A DNA stretch of 64,000 nt from assembly GCA_019459525.1 (NCBI GenBank), contig JAIBEY010000101.1, positions 1-64,000 of the forward strand, given 5' to 3'. Origin of the DNA: Prolixibacteraceae bacterium (lineage in GTDB: Bacteria; Bacteroidota; Bacteroidia; Bacteroidales; Prolixibacteraceae). Shown one piece after another: positions 36,405 through 46,500 of this stretch; the first letter of the stretch is position 1, and each line of letters starts with the position of its first letter. The notes beneath the pieces were generated by a model. That model ran no database searches and was not told the DNA's origin. It worked only from the letters and a program-made list of their open reading frames with translations. The position numbers and the translations under genes are program-made.

Positions 36405-37103
36405 ATGGGTAAATTATTTTTAGTTCCAACACCTATTGGCAACCTCGAAGACATGACACTCCGTGGTATCCGAATTCTCAGGGAAGTTGATGTAATTTTA
36501 GCCGAAGATACCCGTACCTCGGCTAAGCTACTTGCTCATTTTGAAATTAAGAATAAACTGACCTCGCATCACAAATTCAACGAACACAAAACGGTTGAGA
36601 TGATTGCCCGACAGATAGAAGAGGGCAAAAATGTAGCACTCATTTCAGATGCCGGTACTCCCGGAATTAGTGATCCGGGCTTTCTTCTGGTTAGAACATG
36701 TATCGAAAAAGAAATTGAAGTGGAATGTTTGCCCGGCGCTACCGCATTAATCCCCGCGCTGGTAAACTCCGGTTTTCCTACCGACCGGTTTACTTTTGAA
36801 GGATTTCTTCCGCAGAAAAAAGGACGGCAAACAAAAATTAAGAATCTGGCCACTGAAACCCGGACCATGATTTTTTATGAATCGCCCTACCGGTTAATTA
36901 AAAGTCTGGAGCAATTTGCCGAATATATGGGGCCCGACAGAAAAGCAAGTGTTTCACGTGAGTTATCGAAATTTTTCGAGGAAAACCGCAGGGGCACGCT
37001 GACAGAATTGATCGAATATTTTAGCTCTAAAGCCATAAAAGGCGAAATCGTAATCGTTCTGGAAGGCTATCAGTTGGATAAAGAAAATACGGATGACGAA
37101 TGA
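36405..37103 (+). CDS. rsmI: 16S rRNA (cytidine-1402-2'-O)-methyltransferase
   Basis: A 232-aa enzyme that methylates the ribose of C1402 in the ribosomal P site. The tetrapyrrole-methylase fold is marked by LFLVPTPIGNLEDMT at the start, AEDTRTSAKLL, ISDAGTPGISDPG and LPGATALIPALVNSG, all hallmarks of RsmI. It overlaps the YjjG-like gene by 4 nt (ATGA), so they are cotranslated. The length is a little shorter than in E. coli because the C-terminal domain is reduced. Confidence 0.95.
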   Translation: MGKLFLVPTPIGNLEDMTLRGIRILREVDVILAEDTRTSAKLLAHFEIKNKLTSHHKFNEHKTVEMIARQIEEGKNVALISDAGTPGISDPGFLLVRTCIEKEIEVECLPGATALIPALVNSGFPTDRFTFEGFLPQKKGRQTKIKNLATETRTMIFYESPYRLIKSLEQFAEYMGPDRKASVSRELSKFFEENRRGTLTELIEYFSSKAIKGEIVIVLEGYQLDKENTDDE

Positions 37104-37852
37104 GAAAATACGATCATCTTTTTTTTGATCTGGATAATACCCTCTGGGATTTTGATACCAACTCAAAACTTGCCATGTTCGAAACATTAAAGCAGAGTGA
37201 GGTACTCCGGAGATTACCTTCCTTCGAACAGTTTTTCGAAATTTACGAACCAATCAACCAAACACTTTGGGATGAATACCATGCCAAAAGAATTACCAAA
37301 CAAGCATTAATTGTTGAGCGTTTCTCCCAATCATTTCAGTATTTTGGCATTTCCGGATTAAATTGGGCCGAGCTAAACAGCCTATATCTTACCAATATGG
37401 CCTTTCAGACCAGATTATTCCCTGGCACCATTGAAACACTCACATCCTTGAAACTAAAAGGATACAAAATGCACATTATTACCAATGGATTTATTGAGGT
37501 ACAGCATGACAAATTGAAGAATTGTGGGTTAGATGGATTCTTTTCCAAAGTATTTATCTCAGAAGAAATCCAAACCACTAAACCGCACCGGCAAATTTTC
37601 GAACATGCCTTAAAGTCAACCAATGCCCGAAAAAATAAAAGCATTATGATTGGTGATTCATGGGAAACAGATATTGTTGGTGCCCAGAATTTTGGAATCG
37701 ATCAAATTGTATTCCTAAACCACGGCTCAAACCGGTTACCAGTTGACATAAAATCGATTAGAACGACACCAACCAACTCATTTTTGGAGCTCTCGCCCCG
37801 AACCAAAACCTGGTTTATAGATGAATTAAAGGATTTAATTGCAATATTGTAA
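37100..37852 (+). CDS. YjjG-family noncanonical pyrimidine nucleotidase (HAD)
   Basis: A 250-aa HAD-superfamily phosphatase. Motif I is FFDLDNTLWDFD (Asp10, Asp12), motif II lies in IITNGF and motif III/IV is MIGDSWETDIVGA. These match the YjjG family, which removes phosphate from pyrimidine nucleotides, including non-canonical ones, in house-cleaning. It overlaps rsmI by 4 nt. No regulatory signal beyond the shared transcript is visible. Confidence 0.88.
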   Translation: MRKYDHLFFDLDNTLWDFDTNSKLAMFETLKQSEVLRRLPSFEQFFEIYEPINQTLWDEYHAKRITKQALIVERFSQSFQYFGISGLNWAELNSLYLTNMAFQTRLFPGTIETLTSLKLKGYKMHIITNGFIEVQHDKLKNCGLDGFFSKVFISEEIQTTKPHRQIFEHALKSTNARKNKSIMIGDSWETDIVGAQNFGIDQIVFLNHGSNRLPVDIKSIRTTPTNSFLELSPRTKTWFIDELKDLIAIL

Positions 37853-38036
37853 TTTAGAAAAATTCTTAATAATCTGTTCACATTCGGTAATAAAAGTCCT
37901 TATTTAATTCAATTACAAGCCATTGTATAAACCCTACATGGAATAAAGAACTTACCTGCTTTTTAATATTTGTTAACAATGTTAAAAAATGTATTTATTT
38001 TTTCTGTACATATCTACCTTCCTACATACATTTTTC

Positions 38037-38044
38037 TAAATTTG
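38037..38044 (+). promoter_or_regulatory. putative -7 element (TAAATTTG) of the second susC gene
   Basis: Exact TAnnTTTG match, 206 nt before the start codon at 38251. A matching -33 box is not seen. If used, the mRNA would carry the G-rich hairpins. Confidence 0.5.
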
Positions 38045-38126
38045 TAAGATGAATCAATATTCGTTTTTCTACAGATATTGGTTTCTGAAAGGGGGGTCTT
38101 AAAAAGTCTGATTGAAAATTCCCATT

Positions 38127-38185
38127 AAATTTGATTTGGGGGAATCAAATTTATGATGAAGAGTAGCTTTAAATGGGGGAATTTA
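38127..38185 (+). other. two hairpins with G-rich loops in the susC 5' UTR
   Basis: A perfect 10-bp stem (38127-38136 with 38143-38152) displays loop TGGGGG. A second, 5-bp stem near 38170-38185 displays GGGGGA. A GGGGGG run precedes both near 38090. Confidence 0.55.
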
Positions 38186-38250
38186 GATTTGATTTTACTT
38201 ACCTCGTTTTTCATTTGAAAATGATGCTGTTTAATTTAAAACTATTTTAC

Positions 38251-41200
38251 ATGAAAAAAATCGCGTTATTACTTGCATTTTTTGCAATTGGTTTGCAGGT
38301 CCTGTTGGCCCAAACCAAGGAGATCTCAGGCAAGGTAACCTCCGCTGATGATGGAGGTGCTATTCCTGGAGTTTCTGTGTCAGTGAAAGGAACGACATTG
38401 GGAACTATCACCGATATGGATGGTATGTTCAGATTAAAAGTTCCACAAGATGCCAAAACGTTGATGTTTACGTTTGTGGGGATGACAACTCAGGAAGTTG
38501 TGATTGGCAACCAAAACATCTTAAACGTTAAGCTAGCTTCAGAAAACATCGCTGTTGATGAAGTTGTTGTTACGGCGCTAGGTATCACAAGAGAAAAAAA
38601 ATCATTAGGTTCTGCAGTGCAGGATGTAAAAGGGGAACAACTTACCCAATCAGCACAATCCAACGTAATTTCCTCGCTAAACGGTAAAGTTGCCGGGGTA
38701 CAGATTAATCAGGCTGGTGGTCAGATTGGGGCATCATCCCGCATCGTTATTCGTGGTAACAGTTCTTTTGGGGATAATCAACCATTAATTGTAGTTGATG
38801 GTATTCCGATTTCCAATAGTGGGTTAACACAAAACAATGTTGACTTCGGGTCAGGTTTATATGATATCAACCCTGAAGACATTGAATCTGTTTCTGTGTT
38901 AAAAGGGGGTTCTGCGGCCCTGTATGGTATGCGTGCCGGTCATGGAGTTATTTTGGTCACAACCAAATCTGGGAAAAGCAAACAAAAAGGTGTTTCTATC
39001 AGCTATGACGGAAACTTCAATTTTGATCAGGTTTATAGTTTGCAGAAAATGCAGAACAAATATGGCCAGGGTTATCTAGGAGATGAGTCATTCTACGAAA
39101 TGGCTAAAGAAGATGGCTTCACAGGAACTTATCAGGAGTTTGCTCAAGGTGATTATGATCCAGGATTTGGGTTCAGCTATGTTGATGGATTAGGCAATGG
39201 TGTAAACGATGGTGTTGACGAAAGTTGGGGCCCACGTTTGGATGCTGGTTTAAAACTGACTCAATTTAATAGCCCACGCGATGCACAGGGAAATCTTATT
39301 GCGACACCGTGGAATTCAAACCCAAGCAATGTTGAAGATTTATATCAGGTCGGTTACAGCACCAATCACAATATTGCATTTACTTCTACAACCGACAAAT
39401 CAACTACCAGAGCTTCTCTTGGCTACCGTAAACAAATTGGCGTTCTCCCCAATACAGACATGAGCCGGTATTCAATGAGTATCAGTACAATGATTGCTTT
39501 AAGTGATAAATTCGATTATGATTTATCAGCAAATTACTCAAGAAACGAAAGCGATAATCTTCCAGTAACCGAATACAATGCAAGTAATCCTATGCAATCT
39601 ATGGGTCAATGGTTCGGTCGCCAGGTAGATATGAAGGATCTTAAGGCTAATTGGCAAAAGACCATGGAGAATGGCTATCCCTACAACTGGAATAGCAACT
39701 ACCACAACAATCCATACTGGAGTATGAATAAGAATACCAACTCGATGGAAAAAAACAGAATGTTTGGAAAGACCTCTCTGTTTTTCAAACCAGTTAGTTT
39801 CTTTAAAATTGAAGGTCGTTTAGGTATGGATTATTACAATACCAAAACAATGCCTATAACTACATACCGGTCAAATGAAACTATGGTTGGAAGTTCATGG
39901 CATGGAGGCTGGTTCAGATTGAATGACACGAAGAGTTATGAATTCAATGCTGATGTGATAGGTTCTTTTGTCAAAAAATTTAAAGATATTGATATTGACG
40001 GATTGGTAGGAGCAAACTACAGAAACCTGAAATGGGAAAATTCAACTCTTGGTGCAGATCAATTAACCGTTCCTGACTTGTTTACTATTGCAAACGTGAA
40101 AGGAAATCCTGTAACTGCAATGGACCACTCATGGATTAGAAGTAACAGTGTTTACGCCTCTGCTAATGTTGGTTACAAAGGCATGGCTTATATCGAAGGA
40201 AGTGTTCGTAACGATTGGAGTTCAACAATTAAAGATCCATTCTTCTATCCTGCAGTAAGCGCTAGTTGGATCCCAACAGAAACATTTGATATTAAATCCA
40301 ATATTTTGAATTTTCTGAAAATTCGCGGAGGTTGGGCAAAAGTTGGTTCTGCTACAGGAGCATACCGGACTGATCCCTATTTTTCAGCTGCGGCCAGTAC
40401 CATCAATGGTGTAACTCAATATTCTCAAACAACAGAATTCCCCCCTGCAGGATTACGCCCTGAAGGTGTTGTAACAACCGAATTAGGTCTTGAAACCAGA
40501 CTGTTCAAAAATAGATTATCATTGGATGTTTCGTTGTATGACAAAACAACTACTGATCAAATCATGAGTGTCGCTATCTCAAAAGCAACTGGGTACAATA
40601 CAACTCTTGTAAATGCTGGAGAAATAAACAACAAGGGGATTGAAGTCCAATTAATTGGAAACATCATCGAGAAAAGAGGTGGCTTCAATTGGGATATGAC
40701 TATCAACTGGGCAAAAGACAAAAGTGAAATTATTGAACTCTATACCGACCCGGTAACAGGACAAGGCTTAGCCTCATATAATATTGGATCACAATGGAGT
40801 ACTTATGTTCAGGCACGTCCAGGTGAATCTTGGGGTGTTATTTATGGTACAGGAATGGTGCGGCGTGCTTCAGACAATGCCATCATTGTTGGAGCTAATG
40901 GCATGCCAAAGACTAAAACAAACATGATCCTCGGAGATGTTACTCCTGAATGGCTTGCTGGTATTAATAACGAATTTAGCTACAAGGGTTTCAAAATGGG
41001 ATTCTTAATTGATATCCGCAAGGGTGGCGATATTTTCAGTATCTCTCAGATGTTCGGTGCTTATTCCGGAGTTCTTGAGTTTACAGCCGATGGGGAAATT
41101 CGTCGCGATGGGTTAGTTATCGGTAAAGATTTCCTTGCTGACCAAAAAGTTGTCAAGATCGTAACTGAAGACAAAACAGACATTCAGAAATCAACATTTG

Positions 41201-41535
41201 CGGATAATGATGTTACTGTTGGAGCACAAGATTTCTTTGAATCTTTTTATAGCAACCGTGAATTATCGGTCTATGATGGTTCATATGTAAAACTGCGTGA
41301 ATTCCATTTATCTTACGATCTACCAAAATCATTGTTTGGCTCAGCTAATCTAATCAAAAACGGTACAGTATCATTTGTTGGATCTAACCTTGCAATCCTT
41401 TGGAGACACAAATCAAACATTTCAGGAATTGATCCGGAAACTACGGTTAACAGTGACAACGGTGGTGTTGGTCTTGAAAGCACAAGTTATCCTCCATCAC
41501 GCAGTTTTGGTGTCAAATTAAGTTTTACTTTCTAA
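38251..41535 (+). CDS. SusC/RagA-family TonB-dependent transporter (pair 2)
   Basis: A 1094-aa outer-membrane transporter. Signal peptide (MKKIALLLAFFAIG), carboxypeptidase-regulatory-like domain (GKVTSADDGGAIPGVSV), TonB box region (VDEVVVTALG), plug (IRGNSSFGDNQPLIVVDG, SVLKGGSAALYG) and barrel ending FGVKLSFTF. The ATG at 38251 starts the signal peptide; its first 45 nt match the third susC at 44 positions. The susD-like gene follows 19 nt later. No enzyme gene is near, so the substrate may be broken down elsewhere or be a peptide or cofactor. Confidence 0.95.
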   Translation: MKKIALLLAFFAIGLQVLLAQTKEISGKVTSADDGGAIPGVSVSVKGTTLGTITDMDGMFRLKVPQDAKTLMFTFVGMTTQEVVIGNQNILNVKLASENIAVDEVVVTALGITREKKSLGSAVQDVKGEQLTQSAQSNVISSLNGKVAGVQINQAGGQIGASSRIVIRGNSSFGDNQPLIVVDGIPISNSGLTQNNVDFGSGLYDINPEDIESVSVLKGGSAALYGMRAGHGVILVTTKSGKSKQKGVSISYDGNFNFDQVYSLQKMQNKYGQGYLGDESFYEMAKEDGFTGTYQEFAQGDYDPGFGFSYVDGLGNGVNDGVDESWGPRLDAGLKLTQFNSPRDAQGNLIATPWNSNPSNVEDLYQVGYSTNHNIAFTSTTDKSTTRASLGYRKQIGVLPNTDMSRYSMSISTMIALSDKFDYDLSANYSRNESDNLPVTEYNASNPMQSMGQWFGRQVDMKDLKANWQKTMENGYPYNWNSNYHNNPYWSMNKNTNSMEKNRMFGKTSLFFKPVSFFKIEGRLGMDYYNTKTMPITTYRSNETMVGSSWHGGWFRLNDTKSYEFNADVIGSFVKKFKDIDIDGLVGANYRNLKWENSTLGADQLTVPDLFTIANVKGNPVTAMDHSWIRSNSVYASANVGYKGMAYIEGSVRNDWSSTIKDPFFYPAVSASWIPTETFDIKSNILNFLKIRGGWAKVGSATGAYRTDPYFSAAASTINGVTQYSQTTEFPPAGLRPEGVVTTELGLETRLFKNRLSLDVSLYDKTTTDQIMSVAISKATGYNTTLVNAGEINNKGIEVQLIGNIIEKRGGFNWDMTINWAKDKSEIIELYTDPVTGQGLASYNIGSQWSTYVQARPGESWGVIYGTGMVRRASDNAIIVGANGMPKTKTNMILGDVTPEWLAGINNEFSYKGFKMGFLIDIRKGGDIFSISQMFGAYSGVLEFTADGEIRRDGLVIGKDFLADQKVVKIVTEDKTDIQKSTFADNDVTVGAQDFFESFYSNRELSVYDGSYVKLREFHLSYDLPKSLFGSANLIKNGTVSFVGSNLAILWRHKSNISGIDPETTVNSDNGGVGLESTSYPPSRSFGVKLSFTF

Positions 41536-41554
41536 CATTTAAGAAATTAGGAAT

Positions 41555-43018
41555 ATGAAGAAATATATTATGAAATTTATCATCCTGACTTTTCTTGCTG
41601 TTTTCGCTGTTATCAGTTGTACAGAAAAGTTTGAGGAAATCAATACTGATCCAGATCGGGCAAAAGATGCTCCTGCCACTAATGTAATGGCCTTTACTTT
41701 AAGGTATTTTGGAAGTACCTTCTTTGATGTTTGGGCCGACATGAACGAACCATCTACTTATGCAGGTTATCTGGCAAAAATTCAATATATCGATGAAGCT
41801 CGGTATGTTTACAGACCAGGAACTGTTGAAAACAATTGGTATTATGGCTACATTCTATTGAACAACATCAATGAAATGAAGAAAAAAGCTATTGCTGATG
41901 AAGCAGATAATTCTTTGGGTGCAGCTAAGGTGCTTGAAGTAATGGTGATGCAATTGATGACTGACAGATGGAGAGATTTACCATACAGTGATGCAATTAA
42001 ATTGGATGATGGTGTACTTCTTCCAAAATACGATAAACAAGAAGATATCTATCCAGCCATGCTGGCTACTCTCGAAGAAGCTGCCAACCTCTTGGCATCG
42101 GGCGATAATGACGTTTTGGGTGAAGGTGATCTATTGTACAACGGTGAAATCGATAAATGGCAAAAGCTTGCAAATTCGATGAGGTTACGTTTAGCTATGC
42201 GTATTTCTGGAGTTTCTCCGGCATTAGCAAAATCTACAGTTGAAGCTGTCTTAGGAAATCCATCTCAATACCCAGTAATGGCAAGCAACGAGGATAATGC
42301 AATGTTTGTTTGGCCCGGAGTTACTCCATACGAAGAACCTTGGTATTCCGATTCTAAAGGACGCGATGATCATGCAGTAAGTGATGTTTTGGTAAATTCA
42401 CTAAAATCATTAGAAGATCCACGTTTGCCGATTTATGCTATTCCTGCTGTTTCTGACAATGAATACAGAGGTTTCACAATTGGTGCTGTTGCTCAGCCTG
42501 CTTTGCCATCAGTTTCCAGAATTGGAACTCGCTTCAGAAAAACAGCAGCAGGATTCTCTCCTTTAATGAGATATGCTGAAGTCATGTTCAACATTGCAGA
42601 AGCGTCGAAAAAAGGATGGAATACAGGTACAACAACAAAGGTTGCTTACGATGCCGCAGTTCAGGCATCTATGCTTGAAAATGGGGTTGCACAAGCAGAT
42701 ATTACCGCTTATCTGGCAACTGGAGGCAAAGGTGCATTTGCTGATACTTACGAACAAATCTATCTGCAAGAATGGATTTCCTTGTTTAAACAAGGAATGG
42801 AAGGTTGGTCTTTATACCGCAGAACTGGTATTCCTTCAACTAATTATATTGCACCAGGTTCTAAGTACACAGGACACAACTCTCCTCCATTCAGATATCC
42901 TTATCCGCAAAATGAACTTACATTGAACGGCGCAAATGTTAGTGCATTTGCAGCTGAGGTTAAAGATGATTTTTGGGGTAAAAAAATGTGGTTTGATCAA
43001 AGAACTGGAGTCCAGTAA
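41555..43018 (+). CDS. SusD-like lipoprotein (SusD-like_2 type)
   Basis: A 487-aa surface lipoprotein with lipobox VISC (Cys22), partner of the SusC just upstream (19-nt gap). The start EKFEEINTDPDRA and the blocks LMTDRWRDLPYSDA and LRYFGSTFFDVW are those of the SusD-like_2 subgroup, often paired with SusC proteins near peptide- or oligosaccharide-related genes. The C-terminal EWISLFKQGMEGWSLYRRTG is also typical. An ATG at 41570 is an alternative start. A strong terminator follows. Confidence 0.92.
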   Translation: MKKYIMKFIILTFLAVFAVISCTEKFEEINTDPDRAKDAPATNVMAFTLRYFGSTFFDVWADMNEPSTYAGYLAKIQYIDEARYVYRPGTVENNWYYGYILLNNINEMKKKAIADEADNSLGAAKVLEVMVMQLMTDRWRDLPYSDAIKLDDGVLLPKYDKQEDIYPAMLATLEEAANLLASGDNDVLGEGDLLYNGEIDKWQKLANSMRLRLAMRISGVSPALAKSTVEAVLGNPSQYPVMASNEDNAMFVWPGVTPYEEPWYSDSKGRDDHAVSDVLVNSLKSLEDPRLPIYAIPAVSDNEYRGFTIGAVAQPALPSVSRIGTRFRKTAAGFSPLMRYAEVMFNIAEASKKGWNTGTTTKVAYDAAVQASMLENGVAQADITAYLATGGKGAFADTYEQIYLQEWISLFKQGMEGWSLYRRTGIPSTNYIAPGSKYTGHNSPPFRYPYPQNELTLNGANVSAFAAEVKDDFWGKKMWFDQRTGVQ

Positions 43019-43066
43019 CAAACAATAGCTTAATTCTACTTCTTTCCAAGAATTAACTTAACAAAT

Positions 43067-43110
43067 AATAGAGGCCGTTTCTATGTGAAACGGCCTCTAT
43101 TTTATTTTAT
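43067..43110 (+). terminator. hairpin terminator after SusCD pair 2
   Basis: A perfect 15-bp stem (43067-43081 with 43087-43101), loop TATGT, then a T-rich tail. Confidence 0.93.
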
Positions 43111-43207
43111 AACGTCCATTATAACAAACTATTAATATAAAATAATCTAAATATATTTCTTCGTTGTTTGGCGCTTTGTCCCCTGAAAAATATATTTAAA
43201 ATCATGT

Positions 43208-43241
43208 TTTGTAAAAGTATTTTAACATTTATTTACATTTG
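43208..43241 (+). promoter_or_regulatory. promoter of the third susC gene: TTTG, 22 nt, TACATTTG
   Basis: TTTG at 43208-43211 and TACATTTG at 43234-43241 are separated by 22 nt, close to the Bacteroidota -33/-7 layout. It lies 155 nt before the start codon at 43397. Confidence 0.65.
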
Positions 43242-43396
43242 AAGGCAGATTCCGTAACTGAAGTGATTCGCTTGAAACTCAAAGCCAATGCATACTTATT
43301 TTGGATTGGTTCTTTTATCAGAATATTGGGGGAAAATAGTGTTCTGAAAAAATAAATCTGGCATTCTGAAAGCTGTTTAATTTAAAATAATTATCT

Positions 43397-46300
43397 ATGA
43401 AAAAAATCGCGTTATTGCTTGCATTTTTTGCAATTGGTTTGAATGTCGTTCTGGCACAAACCAAGGAAATTACGGGCAGCGTTACCTCCGCCGATGATGG
43501 AGGTACTATGCCAGGGGTATCAATTTCGGTAAAAGGAACCTCGTTGGGGACCATTACCGACATGAATGGGAAATACACTATAAAGGCACCTGTCGATGCC
43601 AAAACATTGGTTTTTAGCTTTGTGGGTATGACTTCAGAAGAATTAACTATTGGCAACCAGTCTGTCATTAATGTTCAGTTAAAAGCACAAGACATTTCGG
43701 TTGACGAAGTGGTTGTCGTTGGTTATGGCACCCAGAAAAAAAGAGATGTAACTAGTTCTATATCAAAAGTCAAAGGAAATGATTTGGCTGATAAAGCTAG
43801 CTCTAGTTTTATTTCGCAATTAGCAGGCCGTGCTTCCGGAGTTCAAATTACTTCAAGTTCTGGCGATTTAGGAACTCCACCTAATATTCGTATTCGTGGA
43901 GTAAATACCATTTCATCAGGTTCTCAGCCCCTAATTGTTGTAAACGGGGTCCCATCAACTTCAGGAAATATTGGGGGTACATACACCAATAACAATCCTA
44001 TGGCTGATATCAATCCTTCTGATATTGAATCTATTGAAATTCTGAAAGATGGAGCTGCAACAGCTATTTATGGTTCACGTGCCTCAAACGGCGTTATCCT
44101 CGTGACGACAAAAAAAGGCAGTGTACAAAAAACAAAAGTGACCTATGATGCATGGTACGCAAGTTCAAAAGCATCAGACCTTTACGATTTATTAGATGCA
44201 GAGCAGTTTGTAACCATTGCAAATGAAAAATACAAAAACAATGGATCAACTGTTATTCCTGCGGTTATGGATGCCGATCGTACCAATACAAACTGGAACG
44301 ATTATGTATTCAGAACCGGGAATCAGCAAAGTCACAATTTGTCAGTTTCAGGAGGTAATGATGAAACTCAGTTTTATCTTTCTGCCGGTTACAGCGATCA
44401 AGATGGTATCGTTGTGAACAACAGCTTTAAAAGATATACCTTCAATGCAAATGTTGATCAAAAATTATTCTCTTGGTTGAAAGCTGGTTTCTCTTTTAAT
44501 GGTTCTTATCAGAACAATACTGGTCCAATAAAAGGAACAAACAGTTTATCTGATAATATGTATGCTGCGACACGTATGCTCCCTAACGTAAAAGTTTATG
44601 ATGAAACTCACCCAACCGGTTATAATATTGATGTACTTAGCCCTAAAAGCTTAGGTCGCGGATCAAACACAATTCCTATCGATTTAACTGTTCCCAACAT
44701 CATGTGGGTTTTGAATACCAACGTCCAAAAAAATGAATCCTATCGCATAATGCCTACTGCCTATGCTGAGATCTCTCCAGTTAAGGGATTATTAATAAAA
44801 ACACTTGTTGGGTCAGACATCTCACTGCTCGATAATCTATATGCATGGTATCCTGAGAGTGGTGATGGACAAGGTTATAAAGGTTTAATAAGCGAAACAA
44901 ATTATACCCGTAAACGTTGGACATTCCAAAACATTGCTTCATACAAAACCACCATCAACGAGAACCACAACATTGACCTTACTGCAGTTAGCGAGTGGTC
45001 GAAATACGAGTATCGTTCTGTAAACGCAGGAGCTCGCGATATGTCCAGTTCCTTCTTTATGCCTTATATTATATCTAGTACTTATAACACACAATCATCA
45101 GGGGGTGATTACACGCATAATGGTATCGCCTCATACATGTTCCGGGCCAATTACAATTACAAAAATATTTACTATTTGGGCGGTTCTATTCGTCGGGATG
45201 GTTTATCAAAATTACCTTCAGCAAATCAATTTGGTACATTTTACGGTGCTTCTGCTGCTGTACGTTTATCCGAATTTAGTTTCTGGGAAGGTATTAAAGA
45301 TGTTGTAAACGATTTCAGAATACGTGGTAGTTTTGCACAAGTAGGAAATGATGACATTGGAAACTTTACCTACCTTGACACGTTTACCTCTCAATTGTAT
45401 GGCTCTCAAACCGGGATTTCATATTATCAAACCGGAAATCCAAATCTGAAGTGGGAAAAGCAGGATATTGTAGATTTTGGAGCTGATATGATGCTATTTA
45501 ACCGCGTTAACATAACTTTGGCTTACTGGAAAAAGGTAAATACCGACATCGTATTGGATTCTCCTACTCCGCCATCACTGGGAATTCCATGGAATAGAAT
45601 CAGCCAGAATGTTGGTTCGGTCGAAAACAATGGTACTGAAATTGAAGTAGGCGGTCTGGTATTTAAAAATAAAGATTTTAGCTACAACGCTTCTCTAAAC
45701 TTTTCAACTCAACATAACAAGGTAACCAAATTGTTGAGTGATATGAAGTATGAACATTATATCATTCGTGAAGGTGAACCAATGCGTGCACTTTACGGAT
45801 ATCAATACGAAGGTGTAAATATGGCCAATGGATTTCCGATGTATAAAAAGGCTGACGGAACAATCATTCAGGGTAACCCTTCTGATAGCAAATATTACCA
45901 ATACGACGCAGCAAACCCGGGAACACTTGGTGCTGCAAGTAGTTTAACTGCTGACGATAAAACCATATTAGGAAACACTATTCCGACTTGGTTTGGAGGA
46001 TTTGACAATACACTTAAATACAAAAACTTTGATTTAAATGTATTCTTCCGCTTCTCTGGTGGTAATAAAATTGCAAATGTAACACGCCGTGACTTATTAA
46101 ATATGTACTTCCAGAATAACGGTACTGAAATTTTGGATCGCTGGCAAAGTGCATCAAACCCAGGCAACGGACAAGTTCCAATTATTATTTACGGTAAAGG
46201 CAACTTCCTGAACCTAGAATCAGATGGTTCTTCTCGTTGGGTAGAAGATGGAGATTTCCTGAAGCTTCAAAATCTTGCAATTGGGTATTCACTACCTAAA

Positions 46301-46480
46301 ACAATTACGAATAAAATGACTTTAAGTCAGGTAAGATGTTACCTTCAAGCACAAAACGTATTTACCATAACAAAATACACTGGATTAGATCCTGAAGTTT
46401 ATACAACGGCTCTTGGGATTGATTGGAATGGAAATCCGCAACAAAGAAGTTTCACCTTCGGTATCAGTGTAGTATTTTAA
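43397..46480 (+). CDS. SusC/RagA-family TonB-dependent transporter (pair 3)
   Basis: A 1027-aa outer-membrane transporter: signal peptide (MKKIALLLAFFAIG), carboxypeptidase-regulatory-like domain (GSVTSADDGGTMPGVS), TonB box region (VDEVVVVGYGTQ), plug (NIRIRGVNTISSGSQPL, SIEILKDGAATAIYG) and barrel ending FTFGISVVF. The leader and signal peptide are nearly identical to those of the second susC, while the plug and barrel differ a lot. The susD gene follows after 20 nt. Confidence 0.95.
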   Translation: MKKIALLLAFFAIGLNVVLAQTKEITGSVTSADDGGTMPGVSISVKGTSLGTITDMNGKYTIKAPVDAKTLVFSFVGMTSEELTIGNQSVINVQLKAQDISVDEVVVVGYGTQKKRDVTSSISKVKGNDLADKASSSFISQLAGRASGVQITSSSGDLGTPPNIRIRGVNTISSGSQPLIVVNGVPSTSGNIGGTYTNNNPMADINPSDIESIEILKDGAATAIYGSRASNGVILVTTKKGSVQKTKVTYDAWYASSKASDLYDLLDAEQFVTIANEKYKNNGSTVIPAVMDADRTNTNWNDYVFRTGNQQSHNLSVSGGNDETQFYLSAGYSDQDGIVVNNSFKRYTFNANVDQKLFSWLKAGFSFNGSYQNNTGPIKGTNSLSDNMYAATRMLPNVKVYDETHPTGYNIDVLSPKSLGRGSNTIPIDLTVPNIMWVLNTNVQKNESYRIMPTAYAEISPVKGLLIKTLVGSDISLLDNLYAWYPESGDGQGYKGLISETNYTRKRWTFQNIASYKTTINENHNIDLTAVSEWSKYEYRSVNAGARDMSSSFFMPYIISSTYNTQSSGGDYTHNGIASYMFRANYNYKNIYYLGGSIRRDGLSKLPSANQFGTFYGASAAVRLSEFSFWEGIKDVVNDFRIRGSFAQVGNDDIGNFTYLDTFTSQLYGSQTGISYYQTGNPNLKWEKQDIVDFGADMMLFNRVNITLAYWKKVNTDIVLDSPTPPSLGIPWNRISQNVGSVENNGTEIEVGGLVFKNKDFSYNASLNFSTQHNKVTKLLSDMKYEHYIIREGEPMRALYGYQYEGVNMANGFPMYKKADGTIIQGNPSDSKYYQYDAANPGTLGAASSLTADDKTILGNTIPTWFGGFDNTLKYKNFDLNVFFRFSGGNKIANVTRRDLLNMYFQNNGTEILDRWQSASNPGNGQVPIIIYGKGNFLNLESDGSSRWVEDGDFLKLQNLAIGYSLPKTITNKMTLSQVRCYLQAQNVFTITKYTGLDPEVYTTALGIDWNGNPQQRSFTFGISVVF

Positions 46481-46500
46481 TTACTTTAAAATAAAATATC

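Larger units (their letters stand above)
37853..38250 (+). other. long leader region of the second susC gene
   Basis: About 398 nt without a gene. It holds a -7 element at 38037, G-runs at about 38090, 38138 and 38175, two hairpins with G-rich loops, and a segment just before the ATG (GCTGTTTAATTTAAAA) that recurs before the third susC gene. The predicted 5' UTR is about 200 nt. Confidence 0.6.
43019..43396. other. terminator and leader region between the second and third SusCD pairs
   Basis: About 378 nt: a perfect terminator at 43067, a complete promoter at 43208-43241 and a 5' UTR of about 150 nt with one G-run (near 43326) and the shared segment before the next susC. No gene is seen. Confidence 0.65.

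Noticed and set aside
38087-38185. G-quadruplex in the susC leader
   Set aside because: Only three G-runs are present and the gaps between them are 30 nt or more, too long for a standard quadruplex.
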